A stretch of DNA of 5,757 nucleotides from Syntrophomonadaceae bacterium (GCA_003553305.1 PWEB01000166.1:1-5757), one strand, 5' to 3'. Shown: positions 1-4,959, counted from the first letter of the stretch. Notes: a model not told the origin generated them from the sequence alone. Program-made: numbers and translations.

Positions 1-80
1 TACATAGATGTTCGGGCGCCCTGTATAACACAGAATTAGTGGAAATGCTTATGAAAATATTTGAAAAAGAATATCAATGA
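1..80 (+). CDS. 3' end of an unidentified gene (partial)
   Basis: A reading frame open from the window edge ends at TGA 78-80 and gives about 25 residues ending in LVEMLMKIFEKEYQ. The amphipathic, Glu/Lys-rich helix looks like the C-terminal helix of a soluble bacterial protein, and the other two plus frames stop early. The pattern G-x-x-(Y/F)-(N/D)-x-x-LVE-x-x-x-x-IFE faintly resembles the tail of HD-GYP phosphodiesterases. That is only an impression, and no function is assigned. No T-rich terminator follows. A 5-bp GC hairpin (102-106 with 113-117) lies about 20 bp downstream without a U-run. Confidence 0.4.
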   Translation, partial: HRCSGALYNTELVEMLMKIFEKEYQ

Positions 81-163
81 TGCCTGTCGCCTGATTTTTG
101 AGGTGGCAGCTTCCACCATAAACACCATGAACTCCCTCCAATATTTGGTATATAGAAGAAGTT

Positions 164-170
164 AAGGGGG
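164..170 (+). promoter_or_regulatory. Ribosome binding site selecting a TTG start
   Basis: AAGGGGG lies 8 nt before the TTG at 179-181. The nearby ATG at 183 is out of frame, and the same frame upstream has no ATG before the stop at 128-130. TTG is therefore the most likely start of the 105-codon gene. Confidence 0.55.
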
Positions 171-178
171 CTGCATAC

Positions 179-496
179 TTGAATGATAAATCCAGGTATC
201 AAATAGTAAGTTGCTTTCAATGCGCAGGTGCTTACTACTGTTACGGCACTAAACATCCTGAATTAGCCCGGGAAGAGGCTCGTTTAAACGCTTCTAAATG
301 TATTTCTTATCGTAAAGGTTCACCAAATGAAACGGTAGCTGTAAATGGGTTCAAGTACGGGCTTAGCCGAAAAAATGCTGAAAAGCTTGTCCTCAGTAAT
401 CAGGCCAGGTGGATCTCTCACAAAACTATCGAAATTGTTGGTGAGTTGCCGGTTAATCTATACCGCCGTTTGACAAAGGATAATAATAATTCATGA
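179..496 (+). CDS. Hypothetical protein, 105 aa, CxxC-containing
   Basis: I do not recognise this family. The frame runs from TTG 179, supported by AAGGGGG at 164-170, to TGA 494-496. The product is soluble, with no signal peptide or membrane segment. Four cysteines sit at residues 12, 15, 21 and 41, the first three as C-x2-C-x5-C inside an aromatic stretch (CFQCAGAYYC). A short charged helix follows (about 27-40, PELAREEARLNASK). The rest is mixed, and the tail is polar and ends in DNNNS. The cysteine spacing could hold a metal or a structural disulfide, but it is not a canonical zinc ribbon because the second CxxC pair is missing. It converges on cfa and shares its terminator, so the two are transcribed independently. 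Codon use looks like real coding sequence, so expression as a small protein is plausible while function is unknown. Confidence 0.65.
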   Translation: MNDKSRYQIVSCFQCAGAYYCYGTKHPELAREEARLNASKCISYRKGSPNETVAVNGFKYGLSRKNAEKLVLSNQARWISHKTIEIVGELPVNLYRRLTKDNNNS

Positions 497-521
497 AAAC
501 CAGGTGATGGCCGGGCAAAAA

Positions 522-540
522 GGCAACCTTAAAGGCTGCC
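522..540 (+). other. Small imperfect hairpin after the 105-aa gene
   Basis: GGCA/TGCC and CCTT/AAGG arms pair around a TAA loop with one A-C mismatch, and a CCGG pair lies outside them (511-514 with 539-542). No T-run follows, so it is not itself an intrinsic terminator. It probably forms in the 3' end of the transcript just before the real terminator at 562-615. Confidence 0.3.
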
Positions 541-561
541 GGAAGCTTGTTAGCACCAATT

Positions 562-615
562 AAAAGAAATGCCATGACGGAACTATGATGGTTGTTCCCC
601 CATGGCATTTCTTTT
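562..615. terminator. Bidirectional intrinsic terminator between convergent genes
   Basis: A perfect 15-bp inverted repeat pairs 562-576 (AAAAGAAATGCCATG) with 601-615. Within the 24-nt loop a further 5 bp can pair (GGAAC 579-583 with GTTCC 594-598) across a 2x2 internal loop. The outer ends supply a T-tract in each direction: CTTTT on the plus strand, and the complement of AAAAG on the minus strand. The element can therefore stop both the 105-aa gene (plus) and cfa (minus), which end 66 and 42 bp away. Confidence 0.85.
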
Positions 616-656
616 ATTAATATTAGTTTCCGGGTGCCTGCGGCAGAGATTATTAT

Positions 657-1871
657 CTATTGCGTGGGGCCACTAGTATTATAAATATAATCCCTTGTCA
701 GGGGAAGTTTGTTGTTAAGGCCTTTACTAAAAAGCAGCTGGTGAATATCCAGTCCGCTGTAGCGGAAGGACGCAGAGCTGCCCACTAAAAATAAACGCCA
801 CATCCGGACAAAACGCTCCCCGTATTTTTCTTCTACTTGATCAGCTGCTTTTTCAAAGTTTTCAGCCCACTGACCGGTGGTCAAAGCATAATGCATGCGC
901 AAGCTTTCTACGTCAATAAGGTGGAAGGAGTGCTCGGGCAGTTCCCAGACTATTTCTCTTACTGACGGGATATAACCCCAGGGAAAGATATACCTTTCCA
1001 ACCATTCGTTTGGCGGCACTTCGGTCGGACGGGTAATGCTGTGCAACAAAGATAGCCCGCCAGGTTCTAGTATTTTATTTAAGCATGAGAAATAATCGGG
1101 AATGTAGTCTTGGCCGACATGCTCGAACATCCCTACGCTGGTTATCTTATCAAAAGTATGATTGTCTTTGGCCAGATCACGGTAATCGGCCAGGCGAACT
1201 TCAACTTGATCCGCAAGACCTTCTTTTGCTATCCGACTTTTTGTTTCTTCTTCCTGTTCTTCGCTCAGGGTTACTCCGAGGGCTTTCACGCCATATTCTT
1301 TGGCAGCTTTGATAATCAACCAGCCCCAACCGCTGCCAATATCTAAAAGTTTCTCACCTTCTTTTAGCTGTAATTTACTAAGAACATGATCAATTTTTTG
1401 ATGCTGAGCTTTTTCGAGGGAGTCGTCAGGTGATTTGAAGTAGGCGCATGAATAACTTAAAGTATCATCCAGCCATAACTTATAGAAATCATTGCCCAGG
1501 TCATAATGATATTGTATCTTCTCAGCTTGCTTCCGGGAGGTGGTTTCTTTTTGGTTCTTCATGAAGCGTTGCAGAAAAGCATCCATATTTTTGGTTGCCT
1601 TAAACAAATCCTGGTTTTGAACCAGCAGGTTGAAAATATCATTAACATTGCCTTCAAAGTCAATCTTTTTGTCCATGTAGGCCTCGCCAAATTTAAGTTC
1701 CGGATCACTGAGCATTTCCTTTAAATTTAATTTTTCGTTTATAATCATTCTGATAGATGGGTTCTTTTCGCAGTTTGTTCCATATGCCTCGGTTTGTCCG
1801 TCCCAGTAGGTTACTGCAAATGGTTCCCCTTTCATCCGGCAAAAAATTGATCTTAAAAGTCGTTTCTGCAT
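657..1871 (-). CDS. cfa: Cyclopropane-fatty-acyl-phospholipid synthase
   Basis: Transfers a methylene group from S-adenosylmethionine to cis double bonds of unsaturated acyl chains in membrane phospholipids, acting at the cytoplasmic membrane face. Its 404 residues compare with about 380 in E. coli Cfa. The N-terminal domain (about 1-115) has the family start GEPFAVTYWDG. The catalytic part shows YHYDLGNDFYKLWL (121-134), YSCAYFK (140-146), SAM motif I LLDIGSGWGW (175-184), GMFEHVG (247-253) and LLHSITR (275-281). Cys142, Glu250 and His277 match E. coli Cys139, Glu239 and His266, residues around the bound bicarbonate. By hand alignment the position of E. coli Tyr317 is Ala336 (in GQWAENF) and that of Cys354 is Ser365. 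The ATG has GAAAGGAG 7 nt upstream (1879-1886). The gene has its own likely promoter (1972-2000) and ends at the shared terminator. Confidence 0.95.
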   Translation of the reverse strand: MQKRLLRSIFCRMKGEPFAVTYWDGQTEAYGTNCEKNPSIRMIINEKLNLKEMLSDPELKFGEAYMDKKIDFEGNVNDIFNLLVQNQDLFKATKNMDAFLQRFMKNQKETTSRKQAEKIQYHYDLGNDFYKLWLDDTLSYSCAYFKSPDDSLEKAQHQKIDHVLSKLQLKEGEKLLDIGSGWGWLIIKAAKEYGVKALGVTLSEEQEEETKSRIAKEGLADQVEVRLADYRDLAKDNHTFDKITSVGMFEHVGQDYIPDYFSCLNKILEPGGLSLLHSITRPTEVPPNEWLERYIFPWGYIPSVREIVWELPEHSFHLIDVESLRMHYALTTGQWAENFEKAADQVEEKYGERFVRMWRLFLVGSSASFRYSGLDIHQLLFSKGLNNKLPLTRDYIYNTSGPTQ

Positions 1872-1971
1872 TTAGCTGCTCCTTTCATTACTTGTATTTC
1901 GCTGATTATGTTTTCTCAGTTGAGATGATCAGGATGAGAGGTAGCTTAATATCCATGGTGGACATATTGCG

Positions 1972-2000
1972 ATTATACAATAAGTAAGCCCGATTTTAAA
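1972..2000 (-). promoter_or_regulatory. Putative sigma-A promoter of cfa
   Basis: On the minus strand, TTTAAA (1995-2000; 4 of 6 matches to TTGACA) and a consensus TATAAT (1972-1977) are 17 bp apart. Transcription would start near 1965, giving a leader of about 90 nt before the cfa ATG. The leader includes TGATCA and CTCAACTGAG palindromes at about 1915-1931. This suggests cfa can be transcribed separately from the upstream PH-domain gene. Confidence 0.55.
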
Positions 2001-2015
2001 AGTTGTCTCTAAAAG

Positions 2016-2744
2016 TTAGAATTCACCCGATAATTTTCTGAAAAGCTGTTCGGTGCTTTCTCGATCATTTTGATTAAGAATAATCAGGCCCTCAGAGGTA
2101 TGTATATATATGAATGGTGGATTATTCACATTTACATACAGTCTGGCTATTCCGGTATTTTCTAATTCAAAATGGCCTTTTAATGAACCAGCCAAGTTAA
2201 AACCGTTTAATCTCATTATTCTCTTCGGAATCTTTTCTTCTATTGTGATTTGATTAATATCAGAGGCTTCTATCTTAACAGCGTAGAGATCCTCGATTTG
2301 AAAGTAATCAGCATCGATCTCAATTTTGGGGGATGAAGTAATGCTAAGATAAACAAAACCGGCAAATATAAAAAAAATAATAATAGTGGCGAAGATTAAC
2401 TTTGTTGCTGTTTTTAATGTACCGTCAGGTTTGCGGTAACCTAAATCAAATTCTTTAAATTTATTTAGCATGAATATAATCAGGGCTATTATAGCGAGAG
2501 ACATAGCCGGGGTGATATTTGGTATCTTTAAGTGAGAAAGCAAAGCTCCCAGAAAAAACAAACCGCCTATAAGGTACAGGCAGAAACTTATAAACTGGCC
2601 AAACTCTTCTAAGTTAACTTTTAATTTTTGTTCTTTCGTCATGTTGTTATAACCTGAGATGATCCGGTACCACTTGAGGTTTTTGATCATTATACCCAAA
2701 GCAATAAAAACCAGGCCAACTAACAGGTTTGCCACAGTGACCAT
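2016..2744 (-). CDS. Membrane protein, DUF3784-like plus bacterial PH-like domain
   Basis: A 242-residue integral membrane protein of unknown function. Four hydrophobic segments lie at about 3-20, 49-70, 78-95 and 114-135. The stretch after the first (IKNLKWYRIISGYNNMTKEQK, about 20-40) is the conserved core of the DUF3784 family. Residues about 140-238 form a soluble C-terminal domain with the pattern NGFNLAGSLKGHFEL, then ARLYVN, PFIYI and IILNQND. This matches the small bacterial PH-like domain often attached to such membrane regions (bPH_5 type, from memory). The gene reads toward cfa on the same strand with a gap of about 144 bp and no strong terminator between them, so read-through is possible. 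An AT-rich 5-bp hairpin (2008-2020) overlaps the stop. The start is uncertain: see the ribosome-binding-site entry at 2747-2753. Confidence 0.75.
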   Translation of the reverse strand: MVTVANLLVGLVFIALGIMIKNLKWYRIISGYNNMTKEQKLKVNLEEFGQFISFCLYLIGGLFFLGALLSHLKIPNITPAMSLAIIALIIFMLNKFKEFDLGYRKPDGTLKTATKLIFATIIIFFIFAGFVYLSITSSPKIEIDADYFQIEDLYAVKIEASDINQITIEEKIPKRIMRLNGFNLAGSLKGHFELENTGIARLYVNVNNPPFIYIHTSEGLIILNQNDRESTEQLFRKLSGEF

Positions 2745-2746
2745 AA

Positions 2747-2753
2747 CCCCTTT
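2747..2753 (-). promoter_or_regulatory. Oddly placed ribosome binding site of the PH-domain gene
   Basis: On the minus strand AAAGGGG ends only 2 nt before the ATG at 2742-2744, too close for normal initiation. The in-frame GTG at 2733-2735 (codon 4) lies 11 nt away. Either the GTG is the true start, giving a 239-residue protein, or the ATG is used with poor spacing. Confidence 0.45.
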
Positions 2754-2884
2754 CGCATGAAGTGCTCAGTTTGTACAGGTTTTGAGCCTTATTCCCCCAG
2801 GGTTATCGCTAAGTTTAAGAATCATGCTATATATAAAGATTTCAGCGGTGCTGGAAGCGATAGCACCCTCCGGCAGGTGTTTTA

Positions 2885-3025
2885 ATGATAATTAAGGTGT
2901 GTGATGCTATCTTACCATATGTTAAGAAAATTCACAAAGATATGTCCCTGAAAAGATTAAAAAGCATCGGTAATTGTCACAACACCTATGCGCTGTTTAG
3001 TAAGACAAATGCTGCAGGGTGGTGA
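2885..3025 (+). CDS. Possible small protein, 46 aa
   Basis: ATG 2885 to TGA 3023-3025 encodes a basic 46-residue peptide beginning MIIKVCDAILPYVKKIHKDM and containing SLKRLKSIGN. AGGTG at 2875-2879 gives a mediocre ribosome binding site 5 nt upstream. It has no membrane segment and I recognise no family. The residue mix is protein-like, but in AT-rich DNA a frame of this length is expected by chance. It could also be a decayed gene fragment. Confidence 0.25.
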   Translation: MIIKVCDAILPYVKKIHKDMSLKRLKSIGNCHNTYALFSKTNAAGW

Positions 3026-3092
3026 GTTATGGAGGCCTAAGCATTTTCTACATCTTGATGTAAAATTTTCCTGGCAGCATGATCAGTCAACT

Positions 3093-3120
3093 TTGACCAT
3101 TAGTCGAAATCTGTGTTAAT
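3093..3120 (+). promoter_or_regulatory. Weak promoter candidate upstream of the DOMON gene
   Basis: TTGACC (3093-3098) is followed after 16 bp by GTTAAT (3115-3120), with an extended TG at 3112-3113. The -35 half overlaps a GTCAA/TTGAC inverted repeat (3086-3097). If used, it would give a leader of about 210 nt before the lipoprotein start. Confidence 0.25.
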
Positions 3121-3184
3121 ATTTATCTACCATAAAACCCTGTCTCTGAGCATATTATATATTTAAAAATAACCGGCAGAAAGG

Positions 3185-3298
3185 ATTGGTGAATCTAAAG
3201 TAATTGAAATAATAATTGTGCGGTCCGGCCAGGGTGACAGTTCCCTGATATTTGTCCTGGCTAATAACGGTTGGGAAGTTCCCTTGTTGGAACGGTAG
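3185..3298 (+). pseudogene. Possible coding remnant upstream of the DOMON gene
   Basis: The frame open from 3173 to TAG 3296-3298 reads ...VIEIIIVRSGQGDSSLIF, then VLANNGWEVPLLER. It looks like real protein, with alternating hydrophobic and polar residues and ordinary codons, yet it lacks a good start. Only ATT 3185 (after GAAAGG) or GTG 3218 is available. The putative -35 element of the DOMON promoter lies inside its last codons. It may be the decayed end of a former gene, or chance. No family was identified. Confidence 0.2.
3273..3283. promoter_or_regulatory. Palindrome GGGAAGTTCCC, operator candidate
   Basis: A perfect 5-1-5 inverted repeat ends 3 bp before the putative -35 of the DOMON gene. 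A second overlapping repeat, GTTCC/GGAAC (3278-3282, 3289-3293), extends into the -35. Position and symmetry suit a dimeric regulator site. The regulator is unknown. Confidence 0.3.
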
Positions 3299-3314
3299 AA
3301 AATTGGATTATAAT
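3287..3314 (+). promoter_or_regulatory. Putative sigma-A promoter of the DOMON lipoprotein gene
   Basis: TTGGAA (3287-3292) and a consensus TATAAT (3309-3314) are 16 bp apart. The start would fall near 3321, giving a short leader of about 20 nt that contains the AGGAGG ribosome binding site (3327-3332). Confidence 0.55.
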
Positions 3315-3340
3315 AATACTTTAAAGAGGAGGAGCCTTAA

Positions 3341-3958
3341 ATGTTTAAAAAGCGTCTTTTCATATTGGGTTTTGTGTTGGTTATAATTTTACTTGTTGGT
3401 TGTGAAGCAGATCCCCCTGAAGAACCGGTTGAAGAACCGATCGATGAGCCGGAATATGGTATGGGGCACGTTGATGGTCCTTTAAATGTGGACGGTTCAA
3501 GCGATGGCTACCCATTAGATCCGCTTGAAGAAGCGGGTGCAGTTATTCACCTGGCTCATGATGATGAATATATCTATGTTCATCTAGAAGCAGAAGTAGA
3601 AGGATGGGTTTCTACCGGTTTTAACGAAAGTGGTGTTGGAATGGATGGGGCAAACATGGTCATTGGCTACTTCTCTGGTGAAGAAATGCCTGCATTCAGA
3701 GACGATGTCGGAAGCGGACGAACTCATTCTGAAGCAGGAGTTACGGAGGTTGAAGCATTCCATCTTGCTCGTGCTGACGGGGTAACAGTGATGGAGTTTT
3801 CTTACCCGGTAAGTTTTTCTGCTGAAGTGGATTATAATGTGGAGGAGATCATACCAGGAGAAATATATTCTTTAATAATAGCCATGCATGATAGCTCTGA
3901 CGATATAGACACTACGCATTCTGTCAGAGGGATGACCGATTTTCAAGTCCAGCCCTGA
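3341..3958 (+). CDS. DOMON-domain lipoprotein, probable extracytoplasmic heme protein
   Basis: A 205-residue exported lipoprotein. Residues 1-21 are a lipoprotein signal: positive KKR (3-5), a hydrophobic core (6-17), then lipobox LVGC, with Cys21 as the lipid-modified residue. An acidic Glu/Pro-rich linker (22-40) tethers a single beta-rich domain (about 43-202) of the DOMON / cytochrome-like type. Hallmarks are GWVSTGFN (88-95), MDGANMVIGYF (101-111), DGVTVMEFSYPV (146-157) and a final THSVRG (192-197). Heme-binding DOMON domains use a Met and a His as axial ligands, and Met101 and His193 sit at the matching motifs. Heme binding is therefore inferred, not shown. The ATG has AGGAGG 8 nt upstream. 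The gene appears monocistronic, between its own promoter and the terminator at 4059-4104. A role in electron transfer or redox sensing at the outer membrane face is possible. No partner cytochrome or membrane subunit is present here. Confidence 0.8.
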   Translation: MFKKRLFILGFVLVIILLVGCEADPPEEPVEEPIDEPEYGMGHVDGPLNVDGSSDGYPLDPLEEAGAVIHLAHDDEYIYVHLEAEVEGWVSTGFNESGVGMDGANMVIGYFSGEEMPAFRDDVGSGRTHSEAGVTEVEAFHLARADGVTVMEFSYPVSFSAEVDYNVEEIIPGEIYSLIIAMHDSSDDIDTTHSVRGMTDFQVQP

Positions 3959-3960
3959 GG

Positions 3961-3991
3961 TGCCCGGGGCATGTATAGAAATTTTTCTATA
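3961..3991. repeat. Two adjacent short palindromes after the DOMON gene
   Basis: TGCCCGGGGCA (3961-3971; 5-bp arms around one G) is followed directly by TATAGAAA-TT-TTTCTATA (3974-3991; 8-bp arms). Neither has a T-run after it, so they are not the main terminator. They may protect the mRNA 3' end or bind a protein. Confidence 0.4.
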
Positions 3992-4058
3992 AAGCAAACC
4001 CAGCCAGATCGGAGTTGTTCTATCAGGCTTTGTGTGGGAGATAGCATCTTCCACTTCG

Positions 4059-4104
4059 GACCAGGCAGCCGAGATTACTTACCAGCTGCCTGGTCTTGCT
4101 TTTT
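4059..4104 (+). terminator. Intrinsic terminator of the DOMON gene
   Basis: A perfect 11-bp stem pairs GACCAGGCAGC (4059-4069) with GCTGCCTGGTC (4085-4095) around a 15-nt loop. TTGCTTTTT (4096-4104) follows. It lies 100 bp after the stop codon and insulates the downstream remnant and hup. Confidence 0.9.
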
Positions 4105-4150
4105 ACTGCTTTGCTTATACAATTTAGAATTATAGAACGGAGTGAATTTT

Positions 4151-4312
4151 TTGCAGTTGTATTTTCGGGATAAAGTTGCTATAGTAACCGTAGCCAGCTC
4201 CGGGATTGGCCGTTGCCTCAAAAGTATTGTGTTTTTCGTACAGGGCGTGTATGATCTAACTTGCAACGTTACAGGCAAAACAGCAAATATCGAAAGGAGG
4301 AGCAAACAATGA
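4151..4312 (+). pseudogene. Remnant of a short-chain dehydrogenase N-terminus
   Basis: From TTG 4151, with GGAG (4139-4142) 8 nt upstream, the frame reads FRDKVAIVTVASSGIGRCL. This is the classic start of a short-chain dehydrogenase/reductase: first beta strand, then the NAD(P)-binding TGxxxGIG loop. The first glycine of the loop is Val here. After about residue 24 the similarity ends. The frame continues through the putative hup promoter to TGA 4310-4312, only 53 codons, where an intact enzyme has about 250. The tail stretch CNVTGKTANIE faintly recalls the C/ADVT...VE region of these enzymes and could reflect an internal deletion, but that is speculative. Its TGA overlaps the hup ATG as ATGA, a coupling arrangement. 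It is most likely a decayed, inactive fragment. A short expressed leader peptide is the alternative. Confidence 0.6.
4227..4255 (+). promoter_or_regulatory. Putative promoter of hup
   Basis: TTGTGT (4227-4232) and TATGAT (4250-4255) are 17 bp apart. The -10 matches 5 of 6 consensus bases and the -35 only TTG. Transcription from about 4262 would give a leader of about 47 nt ending in AAAGGAGG. It lies inside the reading frame of the dehydrogenase remnant. Confidence 0.45.
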
Positions 4313-4581
4313 ACAAAACAGATTTAGTTGAGTTGGTGGCAAAAAAAACAGGCCTTACCAAAAAAGACAGTGACGCTGCTGTATCAGCGGTTTTAGAAGG
4401 GGTTGAAGATACCCTGGCCAAGGGGAATAAGGTGCAGCTGGTTGGTTTCGGAACCTTTGAAGTGCGGGAGCGCAAAGCACGGGAAGGCCGCAATCCCGCC
4501 ACCGGTGAAACAATCAAAATTGCTGCTCAGAAAGTGCCTGCCTTCAAACCAGGCAAAGCCCTGAAAGATAAAGTCAAGTAA
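4309..4581 (+). CDS. hup: HU family DNA-binding protein
   Basis: A 90-residue histone-like nucleoid protein, the usual length for HU. It works as a dimer that bends and compacts DNA and assists replication, recombination and transcription. The N-terminal helical part (1-45) begins MNKTDLVELVAKKTGLTKKD. The family signature follows as GFGTFEVRERKAREGRNPATG (46-66), including Arg61-Asn62-Pro63 at the tip of the DNA-gripping arm, where the proline intercalates into the minor groove. The C-terminal arm and helix are KVPAFKPGKALKDKVK (75-90). ATG 4309 is chosen over the in-frame 4261 codon because AAAGGAGG (4293-4300) lies 8 nt before it and homologues start with MNK. The upstream dehydrogenase remnant overlaps by ATGA. 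No strong terminator follows directly. The structured region at 4601-4959 may serve as its 3' end. Confidence 0.97.
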   Translation: MNKTDLVELVAKKTGLTKKDSDAAVSAVLEGVEDTLAKGNKVQLVGFGTFEVRERKAREGRNPATGETIKIAAQKVPAFKPGKALKDKVK

Positions 4582-4600
4582 GGTGAATAGAAGGTCTTAA

Positions 4601-4655
4601 ATTGTTGCCCGGATCCAGCTGCGGGGTTACCAGTCTCGCCTGCCCGGGCAGCAGT
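4601..4655 (+). other. Large hairpin just downstream of hup
   Basis: Twelve bases (4601-4612, ending TGCCCGG) pair with 4644-4655 (starting CCGGGCA), with two G-U pairs in RNA. Inside, 4621-4626 can pair with 4634-4639, partly by wobble, around a 7-nt loop. No U-run follows, so it is not a typical terminator. It begins 20 bp after the hup stop and could stabilise the mRNA 3' end. Confidence 0.45.
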
Positions 4656-4750
4656 GCGTTTGGAGCAAAAATATAGTGGATTTAAAGTTAGCGCGCAAAA
4701 ACAATAAATAGTGTTTTAAAAACAGAAAAGCCAACCAGGAGTGTTTTGAA

Positions 4751-4878
4751 AGCGTTACCGGCCCCGGGTAGTCGCGTCAAGGTCACAGCGAAGCAATGGC
4801 GCGTCGTTCCGCCTGCGGCGGAAACCTTGACCCTCCTACCCGGGGCCAAAGTGCGGTGGTGGCGCTCTTGCTTCGTTG
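4751..4878. repeat. GC-rich nested palindromic element, possible structured RNA
   Basis: Nested arms stack in order. Outer: 4751-4759 with 4858-4866 (9 bp, two G-U). Next, after a 10-nt bulge on the 3' side: GGCCCCGGGTAG 4760-4771 with 4836-4847 (12 bp, perfect). Then, after a 4x4 internal loop: GTCAAGGT 4776-4783 with 4824-4831 (8 bp, perfect). Innermost: TTCCGCC-TGC-GGCGGAA (4807-4823). The loop stretch 4786-4796 (CAGCGAAGCAA) is also complementary to 4868-4878, just outside the outer stem, over 11 bp with one G-U, which would make a pseudoknot. The element is far more GC-rich than its surroundings and has no convincing gene on either strand. It could be a structured non-coding RNA, a structured hup 3' region, or a REP/MITE-like dispersed repeat. 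No known RNA family was recognised. Confidence 0.6.
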
Positions 4879-4889
4879 GAATACAAACC

Positions 4890-4920
4890 ACCTGCCAGAC
4901 TGCTTACCAGTCCATCAGGT
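4890..4920. repeat. Symmetrical stem-loop after the palindromic element
   Basis: ACCTG (4890-4894) pairs with CAGGT (4916-4920), and GACTG (4898-4902) with CAGTC (4908-4912), separated by a 3x3 internal loop and closed by a 5-nt loop. An alternative 7-bp pairing, GCTTACC (4902-4908) with GGTAAGC (4918-4924), is mutually exclusive, so two conformations are possible. Confidence 0.4.
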
Positions 4921-4930
4921 AAGCCATGGC

Positions 4931-4959
4931 GGAGTCGACGATCACGGAATCGATTTTTT
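4931..4959 (+). terminator. Weak intrinsic-terminator-like site
   Basis: AGTCGA (4933-4938) pairs with TCGATT (4950-4955, one G-U) and flows into a run of six T (4954-4959). An alternative small stem is CGAT/ATCG (4939-4942, 4949-4952) directly before the T-run. The stem is weak, but this is the first T-run after hup preceded by a hairpin, so a transcript covering the structured region could end here. Confidence 0.3.

Larger units (their letters stand above)
2745..3340. other. Divergent intergenic region, about 600 bp
   Basis: This region separates the minus-strand PH-domain gene from the plus-strand DOMON lipoprotein gene. It holds an inverted repeat GCTCA/TGAGC (2764-2768, 2783-2787), an AT-rich TATATATA tract near 2830-2837 that could serve the minus gene as a -10 region, and a 6-bp hairpin GGTGCT/AGCACC (2847-2852, 2862-2867). 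It also holds two weak small ORFs and two promoter candidates listed separately. No RNA gene or riboswitch consensus was recognised. Alternative pairings at 3228-3261 (CAGGG/CCCTG versus GCCAGG/CCTGGC) are mutually exclusive but short. Confidence 0.5.

Noticed and set aside
102..117. GGTGG/CCACC hairpin after the first partial gene, considered as a terminator.
   Set aside because: The stem is only 5 bp and no T-run follows in either direction.
636..644. GCCTGCGGC occurs here and again inside the palindromic element at 4811-4819.
   Set aside because: The shared 9-mer is self-complementary apart from its loop and the flanks differ, so it is not evidence of a repeat family by itself.
1085..1346. 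Plus-strand frames inside cfa.
   Set aside because: They are opposite-strand shadows of a strongly supported enzyme gene.
2899..4048. GATGCTATCT at about 2904-2913 and its reverse complement at about 4039-4048 flank the DOMON gene.
   Set aside because: A single 10-bp inverted match more than 1 kb apart, without extension or target-site duplication, is expected by chance and does not define a mobile element.
4620..4634. GCGGGGTTACC resembles the 3' part of the c-di-GMP-I (GEMM) riboswitch.
   Set aside because: The upstream GEMM core (GGCAAACC, GACGCAAAGC and the tetraloop receptor) is absent and the match is too short. GGGCAAAAAGGCAACC at 513-528 likewise lacks the rest of the motif.
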